Shown one piece after another: positions 1-10,851 of a stretch of DNA of 64,000 bases (positions are counted from its first letter, which is position 1; each line of letters begins with the position of its first letter). This stretch comes from Chrysoperla carnea (taxonomy: Eukaryota > Arthropoda > Insecta > Neuroptera > Chrysopidae), in assembly GCF_905475395.1 (NCBI RefSeq), contig NC_058340.1, forward strand, positions 74,874,181-74,938,180, read 5' to 3'. Both the position numbers and the translations under genes were made by a program. The notes beneath the pieces were generated by a model. It was not told the origin of the DNA. It did no database searches and worked only from the letters and a program-made list of their open reading frames with translations.

Positions 1-358
1 CCAGCGCTATGTACCCTCGTTACGGTCTTGCTCTTTCGGAAGAAATATTCCGACTTCTCCTAGAAGACTTTTTCAGAATTAATCAGAGATCTTATGAAAA
101 TTTAGTTAGCAAAATAAAGTAAGAGTTTAAGACTTTTTCTGAGTTTTTCAGAATTAATCAGTAAAATTTAAAGCATTCACATTTTCGAAAAATTAATTAC
201 TGTAGGTTTTACTTTTATCATATTGAATACTTCTCTTAGGGAAAATAAAAAATTTACCAAAAAATTAGACATGATGTCGACATTTCTCTTCAAATAGAAA
301 TGAATTATTCAGTAAATTAAGGACCACCCAAAACATGAATTTTCTTAAATATTTCTAG
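1..358 (+). other. Intron or upstream flank of the LRP-like gene
   Basis: No supported exon. The stretch ends in a T-rich tract and AG at 357-358, which works as a splice acceptor for the first LRP exon, so it is most simply intronic. A GC-richer patch lies at 1-75. The phrase GACTTTTTCAGAATTAATCAG-like occurs twice, near 68 and near 150, as a short imperfect direct repeat. A 39-codon open frame at 3-119 has no recognisable content and was not called. Confidence 0.5.
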
Positions 359-628
359 GTACATTCTCAAATGCTAAGAGAAAATACTCCAACATCTGTA
401 CAAAGTCCACCAGCAAATATTACTCTACCAGTAAAATGGGATCCAATAGCCATAGCAGTTGATTGGGTGGGTGATAAATTATATGTTGTGGATTCTTTTG
501 GACAAAAAATAGATGTTTTTGAATTGGATGGACGTTGGCATACCGTGGTAATTGGATCTTTAACTAATCCAGCTGATATTGCTTTGGATCCAACTGTTGG
601 ATACATGTTTATTGCAAATGGCCCTCAA
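359..628 (+). CDS. LRP1-like receptor, internal exon (YWTD propeller blades)
   Basis: Internal exon of a low-density-lipoprotein-receptor-related protein, an endocytic-receptor ectodomain family that binds lipoproteins and other extracellular ligands. Seen: a 90-codon open frame, phase 0 at both ends, between an AG acceptor (357-358) and a GT donor (629-630, CAA|GTAATT). It encodes beta-propeller blades with the repeat signature '[16 protein letters not shown]' and 'NPADIALDP'. An Asn-Ile-Thr glycosylation sequon is near the start. It joins in frame to the next exon, so that the blade phrase reads [13 protein letters not shown], exactly as expected for a continuous propeller. Upstream exons (signal peptide, first LDLa and EGF repeats, first blades) are outside the window. 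Family assignment is firm; the exact paralogue (LRP1 versus a related LRP) is inferred from domain order. Confidence 0.88.
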
Positions 629-693
629 GTAATTATTAAAGCCCATCTTTTTTGCAATCTCAGAATAATTTAAAAAGTAAAATGATTTTTTAG

Positions 694-2337
694 ATTTTGC
701 GAGTAAATATGGACGGAACAGATTCACAGGTAATTGTCTCAAAATTGCCAAATTATGCAACAGGTATTGCTGTTGATATAATCGCAAAACGCATCTTTTG
801 GTCTGACTCGGTAGCGAGTCAGATCGAATCTGTCGACTATAATGGGGAACATCAAGTAATAATAATTCGAGAAGAATCAAAAGTAAATCCAACTCGTTTA
901 GCTGTTTTCGAGAACCGTGTATATTGGGGTGAGGACACTCAAGGTAATACATCTCTGAATAAATACGAAGGCATTATATCTGTAGATAAATACGACGGGT
1001 CCAACTCAATACAAGCAATTAGCAGCACTCATGATAGTTTTTTCTTTGTGAAGCCAAAAGCTATTAAAACAGTTCATGAATTAATCCAAAAACATACCGT
1101 AAATCCATGTGGAAAAGATAATGGTGGTTGTCAACATATGTGCATACTTACACATGCTACTGTGGATCTAGGATATCGTTGTGCCTGTAATATTGGTTGG
1201 GAACTAGCGTTGGATAAACGAACTTGTTCCCCAATCCAGGAGTTTTTACTATATGCCGAACAAAAATTTATTAAAGGAAAAATTGTGAAACCCGTTGGGA
1301 ATGCGTTTAGTGAAGCAATTCTGCCAATTGGAACCGCGCATGGACGGTTTATTGGCTTAGATTTTGATGCACACGAAAAATATATTTATTACTCAGATGT
1401 TTTACAAAATGTTATATATCGAGTCCATCTTAATGGATCTTCAAAAGAAGTTATTGTTGCATCACAAATTGAATCAGTTGAAGGTTTAGCCGTAGATTGG
1501 GCATCCAAAAATTTGTACTATATTGATAGTCGAAAAGGTACTTTGAATGTATTATCGACCAGAAATGTTACATATCGACGAACTTTATTGAAAAACTTAA
1601 AGCGACCTCGTGGAATTGTTCTTCATCCAAACAAGGGGTACATCTTCTTTTCCGTATGGGAACAACCTGCAAATATATCACGTACGAATACAGATGGTAC
1701 CAATTTGATAACCTTTGAAAATATGACCTTAGGATATCCAAACGGTTTAACTATAGATTTTGAAAAAGATCGCTTATACTGGTGTGACTCGAAATTACAT
1801 CACATTCAACATTCGAATTTGGATGGTATCGATATAAAAACCATCAATTCTCAATTAATTCGACGGCCATTTAATCTCATTATTCATGGAAATTACATAT
1901 ACATGACTGATTGGAAATTTAAGGCGATTATTAAGTTAAATAAAGACGGGACCGGAGAAGATGAAGAAATTCTTATAAAGGCGACAAATCTTGTTTATGG
2001 TGTGAAAATCTACAGTGAAAGTGTTCAAATGTTGGATCAATTACGGCAGCCATGTTTAATAAATAATGGTGGATGTGAAAAATTGTGTTTTGCGGTGCCA
2101 GGAAACGGTTCCGATTCACTACAAGTTAAATGTGACTGTCCGGACGGTGAAAGCTTAATAGATGACGGTAAATATTGTGAAGCTGATCCAAATGCTGAAC
2201 CAGAAGTAATAGCGTGTCCAAATACCTGGGATTTCATGTGTAATAATCAACGGTGCATACCAAGAAGATGGGTTTGTGACGGGGAAGATGATTGTTTGGA
2301 TAATAGTGACGAAGAACAAAATTGCACACTGTTTTAA
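694..2337 (+). CDS. LRP1-like receptor, large exon: propeller end, EGF, propeller 2, EGF, LDLa, stop
   Basis: Continues the receptor in frame from the preceding exon (acceptor AG 692-693, phase 0); 547 codons plus stop. Domains by genomic position: remaining blades of propeller 1 (694-1080, with IFWSD and VYWGED blade motifs); a six-cysteine EGF repeat (about 1102-1230, [10 protein letters not shown]...); a full second propeller (about 1240-2030, blade motifs YYSD, YYID, YWCD, YMTD); another EGF repeat (about 2048-2180, [12 protein letters not shown]); and one complete LDLa repeat (2215-2328) with six cysteines and the acidic calcium box [14 protein letters not shown]. Several N-glycosylation sequons are present. 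This order matches the N-terminal half of LRP1-type receptors. Oddity: the frame stops three codons after the LDLa repeat (Thr-Leu-Phe-stop), with no further LDLa cluster, transmembrane helix or NPxY tail. No strong GT donor is seen near the end; the only GT there, at 2330-2331 (GTTTTA), is poor. It is either a secreted, shortened ectodomain or a gene whose next exon uses a weak donor. Confidence 0.9.
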   Translation: MLRVNMDGTDSQVIVSKLPNYATGIAVDIIAKRIFWSDSVASQIESVDYNGEHQVIIIREESKVNPTRLAVFENRVYWGEDTQGNTSLNKYEGIISVDKYDGSNSIQAISSTHDSFFFVKPKAIKTVHELIQKHTVNPCGKDNGGCQHMCILTHATVDLGYRCACNIGWELALDKRTCSPIQEFLLYAEQKFIKGKIVKPVGNAFSEAILPIGTAHGRFIGLDFDAHEKYIYYSDVLQNVIYRVHLNGSSKEVIVASQIESVEGLAVDWASKNLYYIDSRKGTLNVLSTRNVTYRRTLLKNLKRPRGIVLHPNKGYIFFSVWEQPANISRTNTDGTNLITFENMTLGYPNGLTIDFEKDRLYWCDSKLHHIQHSNLDGIDIKTINSQLIRRPFNLIIHGNYIYMTDWKFKAIIKLNKDGTGEDEEILIKATNLVYGVKIYSESVQMLDQLRQPCLINNGGCEKLCFAVPGNGSDSLQVKCDCPDGESLIDDGKYCEADPNAEPEVIACPNTWDFMCNNQRCIPRRWVCDGEDDCLDNSDEEQNCTLF

Positions 2338-3167
2338 CTTACTGAAACTTACCTTAAAAACTCAGAAATTTTCCACAATTGTTCATTAGGTTGTAAACAC
2401 TTTTAAAAAAGTTGACCTTTCAGAGGCTTACCGAACCCTCTTTTTGGGGGGGGGGTAGTTAGGACTGGGTTTTAATCAATTTTTTACAAATTACAAAAAA
2501 AATATGCAACAGATAAAAAAAAAAGTTCAATTAAAAGTTCTAGCTATGAAGTATTTGTGCACATTTTCAACTTTCTAGCTTCAAAATTGACCGAGATATG
2601 GCAATTTTGAAATGTATTTTTTTTTTGTTAATTCAATCAAATGATAAAGTATCCATCTTGCTCATGACGGGACAACTTACGAAAAAACTTTGGTGTCCAT
2701 TTTCTCCAAAACTATAAAAAAAAAGTGTGTTGATTTTCTTCAGGTTAATTCAACTAGCGATATTGTGAAAATTCCAATCAGATGTCAGAACATAATGTCC
2801 CCGAATCAAACTCTGCAACTTTTGTTCAAGTTATTTTTTCTGTAATATGCAAATAATAAAACAGTAGTGTAATGTAGGTTGCCTATACAAAAATTAAAAA
2901 GTTATTGATTTAAATTTAAAAAATCAGCCATTTTTATTCAACATTTCGATCATTTATTGGAGGAGAAAACAGTTACGGGGATCTATGAAATCATGGAGAT
3001 AAATTTGAATTACCCATTACTTACATTATGATAAACTTTCTTCGTTTATCATAAAGACGATTTGTCTTTTAGCTAAGGTAGCTGCATTTCCCTGGATTTG
3101 AACTTACCATTGATTTAGTTGACTAAAACTATATTCATGCCAAATACTGTTGAGTTTATGAATTTGT
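2338..3167. other. Non-coding, AT-rich flank after the LRP stop codon
   Basis: No exon found. It contains a ten-G run at 2446-2455 and several poly(A)/poly(T) runs. I looked for further LDLa-coding segments (CDG..DC.D.SDE pattern) here and in the rest of the desert and saw none. The last 12 bases (3156-3167, TTATGAATTTGT) are the left target duplication of the LINE insertion that follows. Confidence 0.5.
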
Positions 3168-3428
3168 CTGGGCCTGGCAGTGTATCACGACTACTGCAGG
3201 AGCTGTCACAGTGATCACGAGGAGGAGACAATGTCTCATCTTCTCTGTCACTGCCCAGCTCTTGTCATGAGGAGATGTACTTACTTGAGCCAGCCTCTCT
3301 TTGACGACCTCTCCAAATGGTTCATGGAGTAGTAGCCGGGGATGGGCCAACCCATTTACGGTATCACAACGGACCCTATGGTCTAAGTGTGTCCCACCTT
3401 AGGACAGCCACTCTAACCTAACCCAACC
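3168..3428 (+). mobile_element. 5'-truncated LINE copy 1, with perfect 12-bp target-site duplication
   Basis: A 261-bp, GC-richer insert flanked on both sides by the identical 12-mer TTATGAATTTGT (3156-3167 and 3429-3440), the hallmark of target-primed insertion. It carries the 3' coding end of a non-LTR retrotransposon with the post-RNase-H zinc motif (YHDYCRSCHSDHEEETMSHL), then GPTHLRYHNGPYGL-like sequence, and ends in TAACCTAACCCAACC rather than poly(A). Compared with copy 2 (16240-16865, minus strand) it lacks about 52 bp between 'GACGACCTC' and 'CAAATGGTTCAT', with CTCC microhomology at the junction. The preserved duplication suggests a fairly recent insertion. Clade is probably I, R1 or LOA type, inferred from RNase H plus the terminal CCHC-like motif. 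Confidence 0.85.
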
Positions 3429-3440
3429 TTATGAATTTGT

Positions 3441-3919
3441 TAGATCAAAAATTACTGTTTTGCACCCTCTTTGAATTAGAAGTTGGTTACGCCTATGGCT
3501 ACTTGTTAATATTTTAAAGATGAATGAACTGAGTAACTAAATAAAACACTTGAAAGCTTTTGGAAGTGGTTTTTATTTATAATTTTATATTTAATATAAA
3601 TAATATTACTTTTATAATTTAAAACTCTTGTAAATCTGCCAACAAATAACTACATATTTCACAACAAAATCAATTTAAATTTAATTGAAATAAAATAAAA
3701 TATATTTTAAGTTGTTGGTTTTATTTAATTTAATTTAATTCATATTTAAAATCATAATTCTTTTATCACAATCATTAATCAAATAAAATATATTCTTGTA
3801 AAATGCATTTTTATTTATTTAAAATTATCTTAAAATAATTTCAAGTGTGTGTAGTTTTAACATCTAATAATAGATGGCATTACTTATATTATTATTTAAG
3901 TATCAAAAAATCATAATCT
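3441..3919. other. AT-rich non-coding DNA
   Basis: Mostly A/T runs and short TTTAAT/TTAATT words. I see no exon, RNA gene or clear repeat boundary. Confidence 0.5.
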
Positions 3920-3923
3920 TTAA

Positions 3924-4126
3924 GGTAGTACGTTCGTTACAGTATTTAATACTGATATAGTTATTAATATAAATTGAGAGTATATTAGCACCCTTGCTTA
4001 AAGTCCTAACTTTGATAGCGAATATCTATTTCAAAAATTCTAAATTTAGCAATTCTCAAGGAGTGGTTATTATTTTTACCCAAAATATTTTTACATCCTC
4101 TTATGTGGGTTTATGGACGTACTACC
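3924..4126. mobile_element. MITE with TTAA target duplication (TIR GGTAGTACGT)
   Basis: A 203-bp non-coding element with perfect 10-bp inverted ends (GGTAGTACGT at 3924, ACGTACTACC ending at 4126), flanked by TTAA on each side (3920-3923 and 4127-4130). TTAA duplication is typical of the piggyBac superfamily, although these ends do not start with the usual CCY. A related right end (GGACATACTACCTTTAA) lies near 14513-14530. There is no coding capacity, so it is a non-autonomous deletion derivative. Confidence 0.75.
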
Positions 4127-4186
4127 TTAAATTAATGCATTGTTTACACAAAAGAAGCATTCGGTAGGGTTGGCGACTAAGTAGAC

Positions 4187-4560
4187 AAGTGAAATTTACA
4201 AAATTTAAAAAAAAAAAACCGACAAATTTTTGGGGTACTGTGTCCTAAACTCGCACTTAAAACAGAACCTAAAAATACTCTTCTTTAAATTATCATTTTC
4301 CTTTACTAAGTATTTTCCAAACTGAACCGATTTTTTGATTATCATCGGCAATTTTTTAGTTTTTTGGGAACGGAACCTTAAATTCGTACTTGGGAAATAG
4401 TTAAGAACACTTTCCATTAAATTACACTTAAATCGAATCCAAAAAAATCAAAATCGGTTCATCTATTTAGGCGCTACGATGCACCGACAGTCAGACAGAC
4501 ACACACACATAACGATCAAACTTATAACACCCTTTTTTTTTAGTTCGGGGGTTTAAAAAT
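4187..4560 (+). repeat. Interspersed repeat family A, copy 1
   Basis: About 370-bp repeat with a constant layout: AAATTTACAAAATTTAAAAA, a 'CCGACAAATTTTT' start, two diverged halves each with 'CATAGCTAAGAACACTC' and 'AACTGAACCGATTTT', then 'CAAAATCGGTTCATC', 'GGCGCTACGATG', 'CAGACAGACACACACACA', and a terminal 'TTCGGGGGTT'. The start (AACCCCCGA in better copies) and the end (TCGGGGGTT) are inverted repeats. Further copies start near 9470, 22905, 32018, 35230 and 43098, all in this orientation, with one reverse fragment near 39680. It has no ORF; probably a non-autonomous transposon. Confidence 0.8.
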
Positions 4561-5677
4561 GAATAAGTTAGTGTTTATATCGTGTAAACACTGTAAACAG
4601 TAAACTCCTTTTTGTACAGCGAGCCAAAACGGTTCTTATTTTTAATAGAAAAGTTTTGAACTCATTTAGTACTCAACTGAGTAAATCGATACGTTTGGTG
4701 TAAACTACTCGACAAAAGCGATTCGAATTATACGATTTGGGATTGGCAAAGTTATATATATACAGAATAAGTGCCTTATTTGGCATTTTGAAGTAGTTTT
4801 TGGCTAAAAATGGTGTCTTTATTATAACTTTTTCTTGACGATTCCTATATTAAGTACGCCTTCTACCTCAGTGAAGCTTAGAAAAAATGCCTAAGGCGGT
4901 TTTCTTTTATAAATAAACCAATGTTGTGTTTTTATCGGTTCTACCATTTAAAAAGTGTCTTCAAAACCTTTAAACTTTATTTAAAGATTCGAAATACTAT
5001 TTTTGAGTAATAATCAATTTTTACTCGACAGCTAAGGTCTTATGCGGCGTCAAATGTGTGTTTAAGCAATAATGTAATTTTTTGTAAGTGTAAAAAAAAT
5101 CGACGCTCGTGTAACCTTAGCCTTAAATGGTAGAGATAAGTTTAAAATGTGGGTGTAAAACAAATCACAATATAAACTTCCATCGAAAGAAGTTATTGTT
5201 TTCACCCCGGAAAAATGGAATCAAATATTTTTATTATATTCTTACAATTTAAGATGCTGAATGCCTAAACTAACGATTAAAAACTGTTTGTGTGCATTGG
5301 GATATCCCTTTAGAAAGGGGGGTTTTGGTTAGTAGAGTTGTGAATTCACGCTACTTGATTTATTTATTTGTAGGGACTCATCAAAGATAAGGTTTATTTG
5401 TCGAAACCGGTACAAGTCGATCAATTGAAGTCGGGAATTCATAGATGAAATTCCTAATGAAATGATTCGCCACGTTTGCCATCAAAATGGGCATCAATTT
5501 TAATATTTGCGCTGATTAATCAAATTAATTAAAAATATTTCGCTTTACAATCGATTGAAAAATACGCCTAGATTAACACTAAATTATAATTTCATCATAC
5601 TCTTATGAAATGTGGATTCACGGCCAAACTACCTTAACAATGACCAGCTACAAGATGATCCAAACTAATCTGTACAG
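4561..5677. other. Non-coding intergenic DNA
   Basis: AT-rich, without supported exons or RNA genes. I see only scattered homopolymer runs and no clear repeat boundaries. Confidence 0.45.
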
Positions 5678-5960
5678 GTGATCCATGATCCAATTAATAA
5701 TCCCACCAATGTTTTCTACACCATCGATCACAATGATATTTATAGTTCGTATATTTACTACAATAATGTCGAACTGATGTACAATATTTATTACAAAAAT
5801 CACGATCCAACCAATATTTGCTTAAATAATATCGATTTGATGGCCAATAATCCGAATCCAACCAATAATCATGTGTATAATATTTATCGTACCACCAATA
5901 TCGATCATACCAATCACGATCCCACCAATAACGATTGTAAATTGGACACTTTGTACAGGT
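5678..5960. repeat. Degenerate 'GATCC(A/C)ACCAAT' minisatellite, open on both strands
   Basis: The words GATCCCACCAAT, GATCCAACCAAT, CACGATCC and ACCAATAAT recur at irregular spacing of roughly 20-60 bp, with diverged copies between them. The low-complexity sequence leaves long stop-free frames on both strands: plus-strand DPTN/NNPTN-rich, minus-strand YWWDRDWY-rich. A protein with such composition on both strands is better explained by a decayed short tandem repeat than by a gene. No splice signals or start context favour either frame. Confidence 0.6.
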
Positions 5961-5989
5961 TGATAATCCACAATCTAACAAAAAAGTAA

Positions 5990-7459
5990 AAAAATTAACA
6001 AATTAGTTTGTAATTTATTAGATTAATTCGGGCGCCCAAGTTTCTCATTTTTGATTTGGTGTGGGCTAAAAATTACTTCAGTATCGACTAAAATTTGCGA
6101 GCCAACTGTGTGATTAACATATCAAAAAAATCGTTGGCCATCATAGGCGTTCCGGGGGGATCTTTTTTGGGCCAAAATTTCTAGTATTATTTGTAGCCAA
6201 AATAAAGGTTTGTAGAAATATTCAGCTTAGTCCATTAGATTCCGAGGTTTACCCATTTTTTGACTATGATGAGTGGATTATATTGGAAAATTGGGATCTT
6301 ATTTCAACACTTTTTGTTTGAATTACAGCTGTTTCAAAAAAATTGGAAACGAAATGTTAACCACTTCAAAAACTTAAGTTCATGTTTAGTAAAGTTAACT
6401 TAAGTAAAAACGAGAAAATGGGATACCTATATATCAAAATATCGGATGAATTAAAACTACAAGAATGATCTGAAAATGAAACGAATGGTAGATGACGATT
6501 GGAGCAAAAATGCGACCTAACAAAGAGATAATAATTGATGAACTATTTAAATACATTGTATATACTGAAAATATTTTTATTAAAGTAACTTTTTAATTCT
6601 ACAAGACCTCCAAGAGAATCTTTGCATAAAACTAATGAAAGAAAAAAAATTGTTCTTTTAATACACAAACGAGGAAAATTATCTCCCCATAATTTGCAAT
6701 GTTCACAAAGTTTATAAAGACCTTCTAGAACCTTATGCAAAAAACCGGATCTCGATCCATCTTACTTTAGAAATTTTCGCGGTTTTGACGTTTTTTATGT
6801 TAAATTTCTGCGTCTAATAACAAGTAACTGAGAAATTAATAAATACTGAGAACTGATAACTGATAACTGACAACGAATAACTAATAAATCTTTTTTTATG
6901 TTCGATAACTTTCATTATAATTAATATTAATAATATAAATTATACCTTATGTTTACAATAAAATTAATTTATTTTATTTATATAATTAATAATCATAAAA
7001 TTATTTAAATATTATAGATTGATACCGTATTTAAAACTGTTCATTAAAATAAACAACTAACAGATTTAACTGATTCAAAAATATTCAACATTCCAAAGTG
7101 TTAATAAAATAATAATAAAAAAAAACGTTTTTTGATTTTACAATCAATGTATTATGTTTTTTTTATTATTTTTAAATAATGCCTATATTGAATACAAAAT
7201 TAATTTTAAATGTTTGATACAAAAGAAATATGTGTTAAGTGTGTATGCGTGTGACACATATTTTATAAAACATTATTAATGGTTCAGTTGTAAAAAAAGT
7301 GAATCAAAAACTTTTAGCGTACGCAATTTTTGTTAATTAGTGATAATGAACAGATTTTTTGCAAGCAGCGTTCTAAGAATTAACCCGCCAGCTCTCGCGT
7401 GAATAATGAATCATGGAGTGAATAATGAAGTAAATGAGCATATTTTTTTAATATTCCTT
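5990..7459. other. Non-coding intergenic DNA
   Basis: AT-rich with no supported gene. A small (CTGATAA)n-like cluster lies near 6840-6875. The 65-codon minus-strand frame at 6543-6740 has no recognisable content. Confidence 0.45.
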
Positions 7460-8050
7460 TTTATACCATGCATGTATGTAATATGCAAGGTATATTAAGT
7501 TAAGTCCCAAGTTTGTAACGCTTAAAAATATTGATGCTACATAAAAAATTTTGATATAGGTGTTCATAAAATCACTTCATTAGTCTATTTCCGTGTGTCT
7601 GTCTGTCTGTCGCCTGTCGTCTATCGTCAGTCGTCTGTCCGTCTGTCATCACGATAACTCAAAAACGAAAAGAGATACCATGCTGAAAATTTTACAGCGT
7701 ACTGAGGACGTAAAAAGTGAGGTCAAGTTCGTAAATGAGCAACATAGGTCCATTGGGTCTTGGGTCCGTAGGACCTATCTTGTAAACCGTTAGAGATAGA
7801 AAAAAAGTTTCAATGTAAAAAATGTTTCTTATAAGAAAATAAAAAACTTTTGTTTGAAACATTTTTCGTAAATATCACTGTTTACCCGCGAGGGCGCAAA
7901 TTAGGCGTAAATTGTATGTAATTATGGGAATAATAGTAATGTATGTGTGACATGTATCTATATGTGATGTGATAGAGTCATCAACACTGTCTATGCATGG
8001 AATTTCAACAATTAGCTCAGTCAATTTTTTGTTTTCACTTGTTTAAATTA
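7460..8050 (+). repeat. Interspersed repeat family B, copy 1
   Basis: About 590 bp, with near-identical reverse-orientation copies at 40018-40615 and 41500-42070. Landmarks in this orientation: TATACCATG near 7470, 'AAGTTTGTAACGCTTAAAAAT', a GTCTGTCTGTCTGTC tract (7590-7650), 'ATAACTCAAAAACGAAAAGAGAT', 'GTAAATGAGCAACATAGGTC', 'GTTTACCCGCGAGGGCGC', and 'CAACACTGTCTATGCATGG...CTCAGTCAATT'. The 66-codon frame at 7593-7793 lies inside it and is not conserved as coding. Short fragments of its far end also occur near 35120-35180. It is a mobile-element-like repeat of unknown class. Confidence 0.8.
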
Positions 8051-9469
8051 TATTATCATTTACGATTAATTACTATTGCATTATTTAAATAGGGCTTGTA
8101 TTGATAATTTGAAATTGATAATTGTTCTATTGTTTGAGCTGAAAATATGACAAATCTATTCAATTTATGAAAAAACGTTTCGAACAAAAGTGGTTTATTT
8201 TTGAAAATCAACTATTTTTAAACTTTTCTTCAATTCTTTTACAGTTTATTGCATAGATTGTTTTAATATTGTATTTTTTTGTTTTAATCATCGTTGTGAA
8301 ACAATTTGTCCATTATCAGTGGACAGAGTCGTAAAAATATCTGATAAAAATTTATTTAAAAAAAATTTTTGTTTAAATTCAAAAAATATTGAATGCACTC
8401 TCCTGTTTCAAATCTAAAATTTTAAATTAATTTTGGAATAAACTTACCAAAATAATGAGTCATTTCTTTGAAAATATTCGTTCAATTTTTTTAATCGTGG
8501 ATTTTTAATCGTCTAAAAAAATGTTTTAAATGATTTTGTGGACATTTTTAAAAGCTTTTAAAAAATGAAATGAAATGAATTGTGCTACAAATATTGATTT
8601 ACAAATGATTGATTAATAATTCTACGGATCATTTTGAAAAAGCTCAAAATACTAAATAAATACCTGTTAAATACTTCTTAGTCATTTTTTAAATACTTTT
8701 ATGTAATACAACAAAAAAGAACAAACCCACTTTATTATAAATATATTTATTTTGTATTATATTTTATGACAATTAATTTATTAATATTTTTTTTATTTAA
8801 AACAATACTTAATGCATTTTAATTAAAATAAAAATTTTTTTAAGTAAAACTCGTTGAAATTTGATGAAGACTAGAGAGGGATCAGTTGTCATTGTGTCGA
8901 AATCAACAAGAAATATATAGGTTGACCCTAATTCAATTCAATCCCTCTTCTTACATTTATTTTAAAATAAAAAAAAATAAATAAATAATAAATATGAAAA
9001 AAAATTTGCAAACTCGATCGTAGTGGTGCTATATGTTGTTTGTTGCCAATAGAATTTTCGCGAAGATAGTTTGCTGAAAACAATTTAAAAATAAAGTTAA
9101 AGGTAATTGGTTTAAATTGTAAATTAGAACAAAGTACCAGTTACCAGTTACCAGAGTATCTACACTTACATCAAAAACTTGTACCTGGTACAATAGATAT
9201 CTACTAGGCTAAAATTATACCTACAAGATATTCAAAAAGTTTTTAATAACAATCGTGCTGAAAAATCACGAAAATACGAAAATAGAAATTGAATAGAAAT
9301 AATAGTCCTTTGGCATTTTTTCCTAAACTTCGCCACTTTACATTCAAGTGTAAAACGGATTTTGTCATGAAAATCGGTATATGGGCATAAAAAAATATTC
9401 TAAGCAACGTTTCTAATAATTTTTTTTCGATATCTCTATCTATATCTGACGCTAGGCAAAATATTAAGA
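8051..9469. other. Non-coding intergenic DNA
   Basis: AT-rich. I see a short direct repeat ACCAGTTACCAGTTACCAGAG near 9136-9155 and an 8-bp inverted pair (GAGAGGGAT near 8873, ATCCCTCTT near 8941). No exon or RNA gene is seen. Confidence 0.45.
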
Positions 9470-9912
9470 ATCGGACCTAAAATTTTTCGGGCACGGAACC
9501 CTAAACTCACACTTGAAACCTATCTATGAAGACTCTCCATTAAATTACCGCTTTCCTTAAAGCCTTTTCCTAATTGAACCGATTTTGAACATCATCGACA
9601 ATTTTTTAGTTTTTTCGGAAACTATAAAAATTAAAATCGGTTCATCCATTTAGGTGCTACGATGCCACAGACAGACAGACACATACAGATAGCGGTCAAA
9701 CTTATAACACCTCTTTTTTTAGTTCTGGGGCTAAAAAATGTGACTCATCGCCGTGTATGGAAATAAAACGAAACTAAAAAAAATCAAAATCGGTTCATCC
9801 GTTTAGGCGCTACGATACCACAGACAGGCAGACACATACACACAACGGTCAAACTTATAACACCTCCTTTTTTTTAGTTCTGGGGCTAAAAAATGTGACT
9901 CATCACCCTGTA
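9470..9912 (+). repeat. Repeat family A, copy 2, with its 3' end duplicated in tandem
   Basis: The family-A body runs 9470-9740 (TTTTTCGGGCACGGAACCC ... TTCTGGGGCTAAAAAATG). Its last part, from 'AAAATCGGTTCATCC' to the terminal GC block plus 'GTGACTCATC..C.GTATGGAAA', is then repeated: the word AAAATCGG sits at 9633 and again at 9786, a period of 153 bp. The duplicated unit includes about 30 bp of flanking DNA, so it is a local tandem duplication rather than a second insertion. Confidence 0.75.
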
Positions 9913-10849
9913 TGGAAATTTCAAATTGATATTCCTATAAATAACGAAAATATGAGGTATCCTAAATGCGAATCATTGTATATTTGACTTCTCAATTGAA
10001 TTGATAATAAATAAAAGAGTGAATAAATTCAATTGGAATGAATTGACTTTTGTCTTTTTGGATCGTAGATAAAGAATTTTTAGACCTACACTTACTTTGG
10101 TATCAAATTTGATGTGTAAAGTTTTTTTTTCCTAAAAAGTTTCATCTGTTTTTCTTCCGTACTTTTCTAATTTCTTGTATACATACATACATAGGTATAA
10201 TAAGTTTGTCGCATACTACAAATATAAATGGTTGATTACATATTTTATAATATAGTTTTGATATTTATCATTGATTTGAAGGTCAAAATAGAACATGTCA
10301 TAACAGCAAAAAAGGTAAAAATTGTGATATCAGATGTGTATAATGCTTGTGTGATTTATATTAGGTTTTTTACCTTAATAGGTACAGCATATTTAAATCT
10401 ATAAATCATATAAGTACATTTATACATGAATTGTCCTTGTGTGTAGTTTGTCCTTAAACTCATATAAACAAAGTTATATAGTTTTTGATCATGAATTTAA
10501 AATTAGTTATTAAATTATGTTAAATATAAATGTTAACATAACATAATATACATTATTATTATTATTATTAATTTATGTTTTAATTTTTATGAATTATTAA
10601 AAAAGGAAATGTATGTGAAAAATAATAGCAGAAATGTATTTAATTTTATGTATAGTACATAGTCCTGGAGCCTGTGCCAGTTAAACTGCATTTACACGGA
10701 TTTCAAAATTTCGCATATGAATCAATGCTATTTAACGATAGGTACAATATGGACTAAATGTGCAAGGATTTATCCTGGCATAAATATTTTTTGCCAGGAT
10801 TTTTTATTTTTTACTGGTGTGACAGATATTTTGAGCTGTCACGCCGAGA
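9913..10849. other. Non-coding intergenic DNA
   Basis: AT-rich with ATACATACATACATA near 10178 and an ATT microsatellite at 10553-10570. No gene or larger repeat is recognised. Confidence 0.45.
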
Positions 10850-10851
10850 TA

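Noticed and set aside
3..119. 39-codon open frame at the left edge
   Set aside because: No start, no splice donor in frame, no similarity to LRP domains; too short to support.
3156..3350. 64-codon minus-strand frame over LINE copy 1, and the similar plus-strand 82-codon frame at 16294-16542
   Set aside because: Both are antisense to the LINE reading frame; their similarity to each other only reflects the shared repeat.
3410..3428. Telomeric (CCTAA)n tract
   Set aside because: Only about two imperfect units, explained by the LINE 3' tail.
5678..5989. 103-codon plus-strand and 95-codon minus-strand Asn/Tyr/Trp-rich frames
   Set aside because: Both strands are open because the sequence is a degenerate short repeat; no start context, splice sites or domain.
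8872..8950. MITE between GAGAGGGAT and ATCCCTCTT
   Set aside because: Eight matching bases with no further pairing or target duplication can occur by chance.
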